A DNA stretch of 64,000 nucleotides, from positions 1 through 64,000 of the forward strand of contig VGEP01000024.1 of NCBI GenBank assembly GCA_016869215.1. The letters run 5' to 3'. Shown one piece after another: positions 1 to 8,110 of the stretch (positions are counted from its first letter, which is position 1; each line of letters starts with the position of its first letter). The position numbers and the translations under genes are program-made. The notes beneath the pieces are model-generated. The model searched no databases. It was given only the letters and a program-made list of their open reading frames with translations, and was not told the origin of the DNA. This DNA comes from Alphaproteobacteria bacterium (GTDB lineage Bacteria > Pseudomonadota > Alphaproteobacteria > Rhizobiales > Xanthobacteraceae).

Positions 1-108
1 GCTGATCCCATGCTTGCGGCAGACATCGGCGGTCTTCGCCCCGGCCTCCTGCTCCCGCAAAATCCCGATGATCTGCTCTTCCGTGAAACGGCTCGGCTTA
101 ATGTCCAT
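1..108 (-). CDS. IS3-family transposase OrfA, N-terminal part (cut by window edge)
   Basis: The minus strand encodes an open frame from an ATG at 108 to the window edge, 36 residues beginning MDIKPSRFTEEQIIGIL and continuing with EAGAKTADVCRKHGIS. This is the helix-turn-helix N-terminus shared by OrfA proteins of the IS407 group of IS3 elements, which bind the element ends. The frame is too short for the supplied ORF track, which lists only an unrelated plus-strand shadow (14..211). OrfA in this group is normally followed by orfB through a programmed -1 frameshift; that part lies outside the window. Confidence 0.8.
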   Translation of the reverse strand, partial: MDIKPSRFTEEQIIGILREQEAGAKTADVCRKHGIS

Positions 109-166
109 CCCCTTCCAGGGTGATGGACTCTACCTATTTTTGGAGGAGTTCTTGGGGCTCAGGTCA
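1..166 (-). mobile_element. End of an IS3-family (IS407-like) insertion sequence
   Basis: The first 166 bases look like the transposase-proximal end of an IS3-family element running off the left edge of the window. Read on the minus strand it starts TGACCTGAGCCCC, a terminal-repeat-like sequence with the TG...CA ends of this family, followed by a short leader and then the start of orfA. The other end and orfB are outside the window, so completeness, target duplication and exact family cannot be judged. The boundary at 166 is inferred from the TG end and the fall in coding signal beyond it. Confidence 0.6.
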
Positions 167-346
167 ATGCACGTGTCGGAGAGTGAAAGGCAAAGTACCA
201 AGGAAGATTAGCCAATGAAACCGCAGTTAGGCGGTCATTGGGTCAATTCTGCGAATAAATCCGGCTGGAAAGATCGGCAAATCAAACAAAATTGAGGGGT
301 GTGTCCCCCTGGCACCACCGGGTGGGAAGCCGCCCGTTTCCTGCCC
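167..346. other. Gene-free gap between the IS end and the TctAB gene
   Basis: About 180 bases that are visibly richer in A and T than the rest of the window. No open frame, repeat or promoter is convincing. It lies downstream of the permease gene and next to the IS end, so it may be remnant DNA left by insertion. Confidence 0.4.
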
Positions 347-2425
347 TCACATCGAGGGCAGGAGCTTCAGCGCGGGCACGAACTTGCCGATCAGTGTGGG
401 CGGCCAGGGCACAGCCATGAAGTAGTCGAACACGATGTAGATCGAGAGGGTCAGCACCGACGCATAGGTCAGGACGAGGCTCCAACGCTCCTTGCCCTCG
501 ATCCGCATGAACACGATGACGAAGATGAAGGCGGTCGGGATCAGTCCGATCACCGACATAACCGCCATGAACGCCAGCAGGTAGCCGAAGAATATCCCCG
601 CGCGGGTCACGACCTCGCGCATCGGCAGATGGCCGGTGTCCGAAGTGATGTCCATGTGAATGGCGTCGCCTTTGCCGGATTCGCCATGACCGGCGGCAGC
701 GGCCTTGGGCTCCGGCCTGCGGCACATGTCGTTGAACAGGCTCAGCGTGATCACCGTGAGAGCCAGGGTGCCCACGACGAGCGGAACGAGCTTTGCGCTG
801 AAGTGCCAGGGGAGGGCCGCAATCACCAGCGCGGCGATGACGCAGAAGTAGAAAATCGTGAACAGCTGCGAATACTGGAACCGGGGGGCGCCGAAGCTCG
901 ACGCCAGGTTTCGGACCCCGCCCTGGCGGCGAATGTCCTGCAGGAGCGGTCTGATGACGCCGATAATCGCGATCGCGAGCAGGATCGCCACGACCGGACG
1001 CCACAGCCAGCTGAACCCGTAGCGCTCGATCGAGATGAACATGTAGCGTTCGATCGTGTCGCCGAGCACGAGGCCAAGCACCAGCGGCGGGCGCGGCCAC
1101 TTGTTCTGTTTCATGACCCAGCCGAGCACGCCGAACATCAGCAGCGCGATCAAGTCGCCCCAGTTGCGCGAGGCCTCGAACGCGCCGATGTAGACCACAC
1201 CCAGAACGGCGGGCAGGATCAGCGTGTAGCGCAGCGTCGCGAGCTTCGCGAACTGCGGGCTGAACGCGTAGCACAGCCCCGCGCCGACGATATTCGCCAC
1301 CGCGATCGACCACACCATCGTGTAGGTGATGTCGAGGTGCTTGGTCAGCATGTCCGGGCCCGGCACCAGGCCGTGGATCAGGAACGCGCCGAGCAGGACC
1401 GCCATGCTGGCACTGCCGGGAACGCCGAAGGCGACCGTCGGCACCAGCGCGCCGCCCTCCTTGGCGTTGTTAGAGCTCTCGGACGCGATCACGCCGCGCA
1501 CGTCGCCCTTGCCGAATGTCTGCGAGGCGCCTTTCTCGGTTTTGAGCGCGTGGCCGTAGGCGAGCCAGTCGATCACAGAACCGCCGATGCCCGGGATGGC
1601 GCCGACGCCGCCGCCGATCCAGGAGCAGCGCAAGATCAGCCACCAGTTCTTCAGGCAGTCTTTCACGCCCTGCAACTGGCCCCGGTAGATCGCAGCCTTG
1701 TCGATCTGCTTGGAGATTGCGGTGCGCCCGATCAGCAGGTCGCACAATTCCGGCAGCGCAAAAATTCCGAGCAGCACCGGGATCAACGGCAGGCCGTCCC
1801 ACAGGTAAAGCGTTTCGAACGTCCAGCGCAGCGTGCCGGTCTGTGGATCGGAACCGATCATCGCGATCATGATGCCGAGGCAGGCGGCGGCGACACCGCG
1901 CAGCGGCGCGCTGCCGGACAGCACGGCAACCATGGATATGCCTAGAATCGCGAAGGCAAGCAGCTCCGGCGATCCGAGGTAAAGCATGATCGGTCGCAGA
2001 AACGGGATCGAGATCGCGAGCAGCAGCGCGCCGAATATGCCGCCCATCAGCGACGACATGTAGGACGCACTGAGCGCGCGTCCGGCTTCGCCGTTTTTGG
2101 CCATCGGGAAGCCGTCGAGGACCGTTGCCGCGGACGCGGCGCCTCCAGGCACGCCGAACAGCACCGCGGGTATCGGGTCGCCGGTCGATACGGCGGCGGC
2201 CAGGCCCAAAAGCAGCGCGAAGGCCGAATAGGGATCCATGCCGAAGGTGAATGGCAGCAGCATCGCAATGCCGGTGATGCCGCCGATGCCGGGCACGATC
2301 CCGAGCACCAGCCCCATCAGGCAGCCCGCGGCGAGCAGCAGCAGGCGGTGCGGCTCGATCAGTGCAAAGAACGCTTTGCCCGCGGCCGAGGCCATGAAGA
2401 CGGCTTCGTTGGCGACGACTTCCAT
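347..2425 (-). CDS. Tripartite tricarboxylate transporter permease, TctA-TctB fusion
   Basis: Membrane part of a TTT-type secondary transporter, which takes up carboxylates delivered by a Bug/TctC periplasmic receptor. Residues 1 to about 500 are TctA: many hydrophobic helices and the two duplicated glycine motifs, PGIGGITG near the N-terminus and PGIGGSVID in the second half. Residues about 515 to 692 form a second membrane domain with the layout of TctB (four helices, polar linker in the middle). TctB is normally a separate small protein. The ATG at 2425 is preferred over the upstream frame start at 2551 because GGAGGG precedes it and homology begins there. No receptor gene is directly attached; a TctC lies 1 kb away on the other strand. 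Confidence 0.9.
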   Translation of the reverse strand: MEVVANEAVFMASAAGKAFFALIEPHRLLLLAAGCLMGLVLGIVPGIGGITGIAMLLPFTFGMDPYSAFALLLGLAAAVSTGDPIPAVLFGVPGGAASAATVLDGFPMAKNGEAGRALSASYMSSLMGGIFGALLLAISIPFLRPIMLYLGSPELLAFAILGISMVAVLSGSAPLRGVAAACLGIMIAMIGSDPQTGTLRWTFETLYLWDGLPLIPVLLGIFALPELCDLLIGRTAISKQIDKAAIYRGQLQGVKDCLKNWWLILRCSWIGGGVGAIPGIGGSVIDWLAYGHALKTEKGASQTFGKGDVRGVIASESSNNAKEGGALVPTVAFGVPGSASMAVLLGAFLIHGLVPGPDMLTKHLDITYTMVWSIAVANIVGAGLCYAFSPQFAKLATLRYTLILPAVLGVVYIGAFEASRNWGDLIALLMFGVLGWVMKQNKWPRPPLVLGLVLGDTIERYMFISIERYGFSWLWRPVVAILLAIAIIGVIRPLLQDIRRQGGVRNLASSFGAPRFQYSQLFTIFYFCVIAALVIAALPWHFSAKLVPLVVGTLALTVITLSLFNDMCRRPEPKAAAAGHGESGKGDAIHMDITSDTGHLPMREVVTRAGIFFGYLLAFMAVMSVIGLIPTAFIFVIVFMRIEGKERWSLVLTYASVLTLSIYIVFDYFMAVPWPPTLIGKFVPALKLLPSM

Positions 2426-2795
2426 GGTCACCAACCCTCCGGCCGGAACGCACGCGAGATATCGGCCGCAACGGCGCTGCAAATCGCACCGCCGCGGCCG
2501 GCCATGCTGCGCCGCACGCAAAACTCCAGGGGCATCGGCATCATCCCGCAATCGCCGGCCGGCGTCGGGGATCGTTCATGATCGTCGTCCCCGTTCCCCA
2601 GCCGCCGCCGGGAGGGTTTCAGGCGACATAGCCGCTGTCAACTGCGCCGAAACCACATTGGGCGGTGCGGTTTCGGCCCGTTCGAGGACGCGCTAGGCTT
2701 GCGCAAGCCGCCTGCCAACCCCGCGACACCGGGACGCACATTGGCGGCCGTCGCCTGCCGGGAATGGCGGTGCAGCAACCCTTTCGGTGGAGCCC
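2426..2795. other. Divergent intergenic region, no gene seen
   Basis: This 370-base gap separates the leftward permease from the rightward glutathione transferase and must hold both promoters. An imperfect inverted repeat around 2570-2595 (GGGGATCGTTC facing TCGTCCCC) could be an operator or hairpin. No convincing -35/-10 pair stands out and the ORFs in the track are shadows. Confidence 0.4.
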
Positions 2796-3497
2796 ATGAT
2801 CGATTTCTACGGTTTGACCAGCCCGAACGTGCAGAAGATTTTCATCATGCTCGAAGAGACTGGGCTGCCCTACAAATTCATACCCGTCGATGTGTGGGCG
2901 AGCGAGCAGCACAAGCCCGAATTCGCCAGGCTCAATCCGAACAAAAAGATTCCCGTCATCGTCGACCGCGAGGGCCCGGGCAGCAAGCCGTATACGGTGT
3001 TCGAGTCCGGCGCGATCCTGATGTATCTCGCCGAGAAGACCGGCAAGTTCCTGCCGAAGGACATGGCGAAGAAGTACGACGTCATCCAGTGGCTGATGGT
3101 CCAGGTCTCCGGCGTCGGGCCGGCGTTCGGCAATTTCACGCACTTCAACCTGTTCGCGCCCAAACCCGGCAACGAGTATTCGTTTAGCCGCTACAGGTCC
3201 GAAATGCTGCGGCTTTACGATCTGCTCAACGAGCGGCTCGGCCAGGCGAAGTATCTCGGCGGCGACGAATACTCGATCGCCGACATGGCGACGTTTCCCT
3301 GGACGCGCCAGCACCAGGCGCAGGGCGCCAAGATCGACCAGCTTCCGAACTTCAAGCGCTGGTTCGAGGAGCTGTCGGCGCGGCCTGCGGTCAAGACCAT
3401 GATCGCCAAGCAGGCCGACATCAAGTCGAGCCGCGAGACTGCAACCGACGACAACAAGGACCGTTTCTTCAACCGCGGCAAGTACGCGAGAGCATGA
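2796..3497 (+). CDS. Glutathione S-transferase family protein (Nu-class/YfcG-like)
   Basis: Cytosolic glutathione-dependent transferase or disulfide reductase of about 233 residues. The N-terminal thioredoxin fold holds the SPNVQK motif typical of the Ure2p/YfcG/YghU branch, with the NPNKKIPVI loop (cis-proline) and ESGAI glutathione-binding turn further on; the C-terminal all-helical domain includes SIADMATFPW. I chose the ATG at 2796 (MIDFYGL), with GGTGGAG just upstream; a GTG at 2787 is a slightly longer alternative. It lies 10 bases before a Bug receptor gene on the same strand, so the two are probably co-transcribed. The physiological substrate is unknown. Confidence 0.88.
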   Translation: MIDFYGLTSPNVQKIFIMLEETGLPYKFIPVDVWASEQHKPEFARLNPNKKIPVIVDREGPGSKPYTVFESGAILMYLAEKTGKFLPKDMAKKYDVIQWLMVQVSGVGPAFGNFTHFNLFAPKPGNEYSFSRYRSEMLRLYDLLNERLGQAKYLGGDEYSIADMATFPWTRQHQAQGAKIDQLPNFKRWFEELSARPAVKTMIAKQADIKSSRETATDDNKDRFFNRGKYARA

Positions 3498-3507
3498 CGG
3501 TGATGCG

Positions 3508-4530
3508 ATGAGCGGCGAAGCGGCGCATTCGGGAATTTTTGGCGGATCGAGGCGAAGGTTCCTGTGCGCGCTGCCGGCGCTTCTTGCGGCTACGCTGTCG
3601 CCGCTCGGCGCCTCGGCGCAGGACAGCTATCCCTCGCGCCCCATCACGCTGATCGTACCCTATGCCGCGGGCGGCTCGATCGACCTGATCGCGCGTATTC
3701 TCGCCGAAGGGCTTGCGCCGCGCTTGAAGCAGACCGTGGTGGTCGAGAACAAGCCCGGCGGCAACGGCACCGTCGGCATCCGCGAGGTCGTGCGCGCGAG
3801 CCCCGACGGTTACGTGCTGCAGATGGGTGCGCTCGGCGCCAATGTCACGCCGGCCGCGGTGCAGGCCAACTATCCGTTCGACCCATTGCGCGACTATGTG
3901 CCGGTCTCGGTCGTCGCGGAGTGGTCGGCGGTGCTGACGATCAAGCGCGACCTGCCGCCCAACACGCTTTCGGAGTTCGTGGCCTACGCGCGGGCCCGGC
4001 CGAATGCGCTCAACTTCGGCACCACCGGCTTCGGCAGCTTCGCCCACCTCGTCAGCGAAGTGTTCATGCAGCGCACCGGCTTGCAGATGCAGCATGTTCA
4101 GTACAAGGGCGGCTCTCAGGCGACCACGGACCTGCTCGCCGGCACGATCGACGCCCACATGATGAGTTCGCCGGTGGCCGCCGGGCAGGCGGAGAATCCG
4201 CGCGTGAAGATGCTTGCGGTCGCAAGTCCGCGGCCGTTGCCGTCGCTGCCCAAGGTCCCGACCATGGCCGCGGCAGGCGTCGAGGGCGTCGACCAGACCT
4301 CGTGGCTTGCGTTGTTCGGCCCGGCAGGACTGCCCGATCGGGTGCGCGACCGCCTGGCCCAGGAAGCGGTCGCGGTGGCCCGGGATCCGGAATATCAGGC
4401 GAAGTTTCGCAAGACCGGCATGGAACCGGTCGGGCTCGATGCGGCCGCGACGGCACAGTTCTACCGCAAGGAAGTCGTACACTGGTTCGAACTCGTCCGC
4501 ACCCGCGGCCTGGCTCAGAAGCAAAATTGA
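3508..4530 (+). CDS. Bug/TctC-family periplasmic solute receptor (1 of 6)
   Basis: Extracytoplasmic solute receptor of the Bug family, 340 residues. A twin-arginine-like signal (SRRRFLCALPALL) leads to a cleavage region near ASAQD, then the family hallmark SYPSRPITLIVPYAAGGSID and the second signature ASPDGYVLQMG. Bug proteins usually bind carboxylates or aromatic acids in a two-lobed cleft and hand them to TctAB or signal their presence. It sits behind the glutathione transferase gene and ends 10 bases from a convergent small gene. The SRRRF sequence suggests Tat export, which is uncommon among the other Bug proteins in this window. Confidence 0.93.
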   Translation: MSGEAAHSGIFGGSRRRFLCALPALLAATLSPLGASAQDSYPSRPITLIVPYAAGGSIDLIARILAEGLAPRLKQTVVVENKPGGNGTVGIREVVRASPDGYVLQMGALGANVTPAAVQANYPFDPLRDYVPVSVVAEWSAVLTIKRDLPPNTLSEFVAYARARPNALNFGTTGFGSFAHLVSEVFMQRTGLQMQHVQYKGGSQATTDLLAGTIDAHMMSSPVAAGQAENPRVKMLAVASPRPLPSLPKVPTMAAAGVEGVDQTSWLALFGPAGLPDRVRDRLAQEAVAVARDPEYQAKFRKTGMEPVGLDAAATAQFYRKEVVHWFELVRTRGLAQKQN

Positions 4531-4540
4531 GGCGCAGCCG

Positions 4541-4795
4541 TTATCTTGCGGCGGCCACGCGCAGTTGCGGCTGCGGTTCGGCGTCGCCGGCCTTGAAGTC
4601 GGCGACGCGTGGCTCGCGCAGTTCGACCGGCGGCTGGTTGCGGCCGCCTCCGTCCGGTCCACGCAGCAGGCGCGCGTGCTCTTCGTAGTCACGCGCAATG
4701 GCTTCGAATTTTCGCGCGATGGCAGCCGACGTGCAAATGCGTGCAATGCGGCGGCAGCGCGCGGCCTGTTCCAACAGCGTCCGTTCGTCGGTCAT
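4541..4795 (-). CDS. Small conserved hypothetical protein
   Basis: An 84-residue protein with a helical, arginine-rich N-terminal half (LLEQAARCRRIARICTSA) and a proline-rich tail. Similar short proteins with an EQAARCRRLA-type helix are common in Bradyrhizobiaceae, but I do not know a function. The reading frame is preferred over the antisense shadows because the ATG at 4795 follows AGGGGG and the codon use is normal. It is convergent with the upstream Bug receptor gene, so its promoter should lie in the 270-base gap 4796-5064. Confidence 0.65.
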   Translation of the reverse strand: MTDERTLLEQAARCRRIARICTSAAIARKFEAIARDYEEHARLLRGPDGGGRNQPPVELREPRVADFKAGDAEPQPQLRVAAAR

Positions 4796-5064
4796 GAGGT
4801 CCCCCTTCTCGGCGAACGCATCTTGAACGAAAACGTTGCGCTGGCGCGGCGGCGGCGGATTAATGTGACGGGCGTATTTAACGGGCGGTTAGAGCGAACG
4901 AAGACTTACGGCACCGTTCGCGTAAGCCACTGAATTTTCAACGGCGGCGTCGAAGCGCGGCGTCGCAGATATCCCCGCAGTGCTGTGGACATCTCGCATT
5001 GGGGACGATCCGGGCGCTCGGACGCGCGCGGGAAAATACGCCGCTGACTTGGAGAATAGGTCCG

Positions 5065-6249
5065 CTACGCCGCGGCGATTTCCGTCACCGGCTGCTTGTA
5101 CTCGCGCAGCCGCGGCAGGACTTCCTTCGAGAACATCGTCAGGTTGGAGACGGTGTCCTCGTGCGACAGGAAGCCGGCATGGCCCATCATCAGGAAATTG
5201 CCCATGCCGCCGCAGTATTCGGTGAACTGGACGATCTGATCGTACACCTGGTCGGGCGTGCCGCAGAACATGATGCCGGCGTCGATCAGGTCCTGCACGC
5301 TGCCGTGATGCATGTTGATGCCGCGGCCGTCCTTGGTGTAGCTGCGCGGCGCGGACTCACCGCGCAGCATGCGGGCGTTGTCCTGCACCGAAAGAAAGCC
5401 CGGCGGATTGCGGAACGGGCGGTGCACGATCGCCGAGGTCCGGAGGTAGCCGGCGACGAATTCGGCGCGGCGGCGCGCTTCGGTTTCGTTGTCGGCAACC
5501 GCGACGAGGCCGAGGTAACCGAAACGGTCGGCCGGCGCGGGCCGGCGCCACTTGGCCTGATAGGCCTGCCGGTAGGCATCGTACACTGGGCGCGTCGCGT
5601 AGCCCGAGCCGAGCGTGGCGATGACATAGCCCTTCTCGCCCAGAACGCGCGCTTGCGTGGTGCTGCCGGTGGTCGACCAGATCGGCGGATGCGGCTGCTG
5701 CACCGGCCGCGGCCAGATGTTGACCTGCCGGTAATGGAAATACTCGCCTTCCCAGTTGAACGGCTCGTCGTGGCTCGACATCGCCTTGATGATGAAGTCG
5801 TGCGCCTCCCAGAACCGGTCCATGACGCCGACCGGGTTCTGGTTCGAGGCCGGGAATTCGAACGGAACGCCCTTGATGAATCCCATGTCGAGCCGGCCGC
5901 GCGATATCACGTCGATGGTGGCGAGTTCTTCTGCCTCCCGCAGCGGGTCGGGGCGGTGGCCGATCGGATAGCCGAGCACGAGCAGCCGCGCCTTTTTGGT
6001 TTGCCGCGCCAACACCGAGAGCCCGACTATCACCGTCGACGACATGCAGGTCGCGGTCTGATGATGCTCATTGAGCATAATGTTCAGACCAAGCTCGTCG
6101 CACAGCAGCAACTCGTCGTAGTAGCGGTGGAACAGGTCGCCCGCGATCTTCGGATCGAGCTTGCGGTTCGGCAGGATGACGCGCAGCGATCCGGAGTGGT
6201 CGTTCCAGACCGGGTAATAGGGCTGCTCGGTGAACTGATAGACCTGCAT
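5065..6249 (-). CDS. LLM-class flavin-dependent monooxygenase (luciferase-like)
   Basis: Two-component flavin monooxygenase of the bacterial luciferase superfamily, about 394 residues, expected to use FMNH2 from a separate reductase. The TIM-barrel features visible are NEHHQTATCMSS near residue 60, the GRLDMGFIKG phosphate-binding strand and the conserved W-P-P-I-W segment (HPPIWSTTGS). The ATG at 6249 (MQVYQFTEQPY) has GGAG upstream and fits the family start; the track's longer frame into 6534 is the antisense of the neighbour. It lies 14 bases after an alpha/beta-hydrolase gene on the same strand, a pairing often seen in alphaproteobacterial catabolic loci, where the hydrolase could process the oxygenated product. 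No flavin reductase is nearby. Confidence 0.88.
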   Translation of the reverse strand: MQVYQFTEQPYYPVWNDHSGSLRVILPNRKLDPKIAGDLFHRYYDELLLCDELGLNIMLNEHHQTATCMSSTVIVGLSVLARQTKKARLLVLGYPIGHRPDPLREAEELATIDVISRGRLDMGFIKGVPFEFPASNQNPVGVMDRFWEAHDFIIKAMSSHDEPFNWEGEYFHYRQVNIWPRPVQQPHPPIWSTTGSTTQARVLGEKGYVIATLGSGYATRPVYDAYRQAYQAKWRRPAPADRFGYLGLVAVADNETEARRRAEFVAGYLRTSAIVHRPFRNPPGFLSVQDNARMLRGESAPRSYTKDGRGINMHHGSVQDLIDAGIMFCGTPDQVYDQIVQFTEYCGGMGNFLMMGHAGFLSHEDTVSNLTMFSKEVLPRLREYKQPVTEIAAA

Positions 6250-6263
6250 GGGCGTCAGACTCC

Positions 6264-7085
6264 TCAGGCGCGGACCGCTTGCGGAACGGCGTGCGCCGGC
6301 GCGCCCGCGAAGGCCAGAACGCGGCGGGCGAACTCTTGCGGCTGTTCGAGATGCGGGAAGTGCCCGGCGCGCTCGACGGTTTCGAACTTCGCGCCCGCGA
6401 TCGACGCGCAATAGGCGCGGCCGTAAGCCTCCGTTAGCACGCGGTCGGCGGTGCCCCAGAGAAATAGCGTCGGAAGCTTGACGCGGTGCAGCCGGTTCTT
6501 GAGCTTCGGATTGTGCATGTAGGGCGACCAGCACACGCGCGCGTAGGCTTCCCTGTTTCGCGCGGCGGCCATCGACGCCGCCTCGGGCAGGTTCTTGTAG
6601 TCGCGCTTGCCCGACGCGGAATCGAAGTAGGAGACTTCGTCAAGCTCGTCGGCGGTCAGAGCCCAGATGTCGACGATGTCGCGCGTTTCGCGGTCGCCGA
6701 CCTTGATGCCGATAGCGTTCGCCATCACGACCCGCGACAGCCGCGCGGAATTCTTCACCGCGATCTCAACGGCAATCCACGCGCCAAGTCCGACGCCCAC
6801 GACCAGCACGTCGTTGAGGTCGAGTTGATCGAGCATGTCGAGATAAAAGTACGACAGGTCGTCGACGGTCGACATTCCCTTGGGAAGATCCGAGGTGCCG
6901 AAGCCGGGATGCGACGGCGCGACCACGCGCCCGCCGCGCGCCAGTTCGCCGAGCACGGGCGCGTCGGCTTCGATTCCGATGCCGGGATGCAGGAACAGGA
7001 TCGGGCGGCCCTGGCCGCGCTCGACCGTTTCGATCGTCGCACCGTTGACCACGATGGCCTTGGTTGCGCCTGCGGTCGCAGACAT
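6264..7085 (-). CDS. Alpha/beta-hydrolase-fold protein with Gly in place of the nucleophile Ser
   Basis: A 273-residue alpha/beta-hydrolase. The oxyanion-type FLHPGIG stretch, the general fold, an acid in GTADRVL and the C-terminal histidine in AGHFPHLEQP are all present. The nucleophile elbow, however, reads V-V-G-V-G-L-G-A-W, so the usual Ser/Asp/Cys of G-x-S-x-G is Gly99 (codon GGA, checked on the nucleotide sequence). The protein may therefore be a non-hydrolytic member of the fold or a binding subunit. It is first in a two-gene unit with the luciferase-like monooxygenase and divergent from an esterase gene at 7190. Start chosen at MSATAG with GAGGGG upstream. Confidence 0.85.
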   Translation of the reverse strand: MSATAGATKAIVVNGATIETVERGQGRPILFLHPGIGIEADAPVLGELARGGRVVAPSHPGFGTSDLPKGMSTVDDLSYFYLDMLDQLDLNDVLVVGVGLGAWIAVEIAVKNSARLSRVVMANAIGIKVGDRETRDIVDIWALTADELDEVSYFDSASGKRDYKNLPEAASMAAARNREAYARVCWSPYMHNPKLKNRLHRVKLPTLFLWGTADRVLTEAYGRAYCASIAGAKFETVERAGHFPHLEQPQEFARRVLAFAGAPAHAVPQAVRA

Positions 7086-7189
7086 GCGCGGCCCCTCGGT
7101 TGTTTTCCTGCCCCGCTTCCCATTGCACGACCGCAGCCGCTGTTTCAAGATTGGCGTCAAGGTGCGGGCAATTCGAAAGGAACCTAAGC

Positions 7190-8053
7190 ATGAATCCGGC
7201 CGGAAATCTGCTTGAATTCGAGACGCGGTCCGGGTTGACCTATTGCACGCATGACAGCGTTGCATTGGCTGGCGACCTTTATCTGCCGAAGGGCACGGGC
7301 CCGTTTCCGGTTCTGGTCGGCGTGCACGGCGGCGGCTGGGTGCAGGGCGTGCGCGGGCAATTCCAGCATTGGGGACGTTATGTTGCGGCGCGCGGTTACG
7401 CACTGTTCGCGATCACTTACAGGCTCGCCAAGCCCGGCCAGAAAACCTATCCGCACGCGGTGCAGGACGTGCTGGCGGCAATCCAGTTCGTTCGCGGTAA
7501 TGCCAAGGCGTTCAACCTCGCGCACGATCGCGTCGGCGTGTTCGGCCATTCGGCCGGCGGAAACATCGGCGCGCTTGCGGCATTGGCGGGGCGCAGCCCG
7601 CCGTTCGCGAACGGCTATCCGCAGGACCCGCACGCCAAGGAGAGCACCGAGGTCAAGGTGTTTGCCGGCGTCTACGGCGTCTACGACGTCGCCGAGATGT
7701 GGCTGAAGTACAATATTCAGAGCCCGAAGCAGAATAACATCGAGCTGTTCCTCGGCGCGTCATTGCCGGACAACCGCCAGCTCTACTTCGACGCCTCTCC
7801 GATAAGCCACGCGATTACGGCCAACAACAAGGTCGCGATGCATCTCAGCGTCGGCACCGAGGACGATCTGGTGGACCGCCGCGCCAACACCGACGCCTTC
7901 ACGCTCGCGCTTAAGCAGGCAGGATTCTTCGTGCGCACCACGATCCTGCAGGGCGCGCCGCACTACTGGGGCAGCGATCCGATCGAGGAGCCGGAGAGCT
8001 TCTCCGGCTTCCTCGCGCCGCGGCTGGTGCGGTTCCTGGCGGAGCGGCTGTAA
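7190..8053 (+). CDS. Alpha/beta-hydrolase, acetyl-esterase/HSL-like
   Basis: Serine esterase of the hormone-sensitive-lipase-like group, 287 residues. The oxyanion-hole HGGGW motif lies near residue 50, the nucleophile elbow is GHSAGG, a candidate acid is in TEDDLVDRR, and the C-terminal His is in APHYWGSD. No signal peptide is visible, so it should be cytosolic. The ATG at 7190 has AAAGGA upstream; the longer track frame from 7064 is not needed. It is transcribed away from the alpha/beta-hydrolase/monooxygenase pair across a 104-base divergent promoter region. The natural ester is unknown. Confidence 0.9.
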   Translation: MNPAGNLLEFETRSGLTYCTHDSVALAGDLYLPKGTGPFPVLVGVHGGGWVQGVRGQFQHWGRYVAARGYALFAITYRLAKPGQKTYPHAVQDVLAAIQFVRGNAKAFNLAHDRVGVFGHSAGGNIGALAALAGRSPPFANGYPQDPHAKESTEVKVFAGVYGVYDVAEMWLKYNIQSPKQNNIELFLGASLPDNRQLYFDASPISHAITANNKVAMHLSVGTEDDLVDRRANTDAFTLALKQAGFFVRTTILQGAPHYWGSDPIEEPESFSGFLAPRLVRFLAERL

Positions 8054-8060
8054 TGGAACC

Positions 8061-8091
8061 CCGCCGTCCCGGCATGCGGCCGGAACGGCGG
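8061..8091. terminator. GC-rich hairpin between convergent genes
   Basis: CCGCCGTCCCGGC and GCCGGAACGGCGG form a 13-base stem with one mismatch and a five-base loop. It lies between the ends of the esterase gene and the convergent Bug receptor gene, so it could stop transcription in either direction. There is no strong T-run. Confidence 0.5.
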
Positions 8092-8110
8092 CGGCTATCC
8101 GGACGCCCGG

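Noticed and set aside
14-211. The 65-residue plus-strand frame at the left edge
   Set aside because: It is antisense to the IS3-family OrfA start and has no recognisable features.
299-1945. A 548-residue plus-strand open frame
   Set aside because: It is antisense to the TctA-TctB permease and has no family features.
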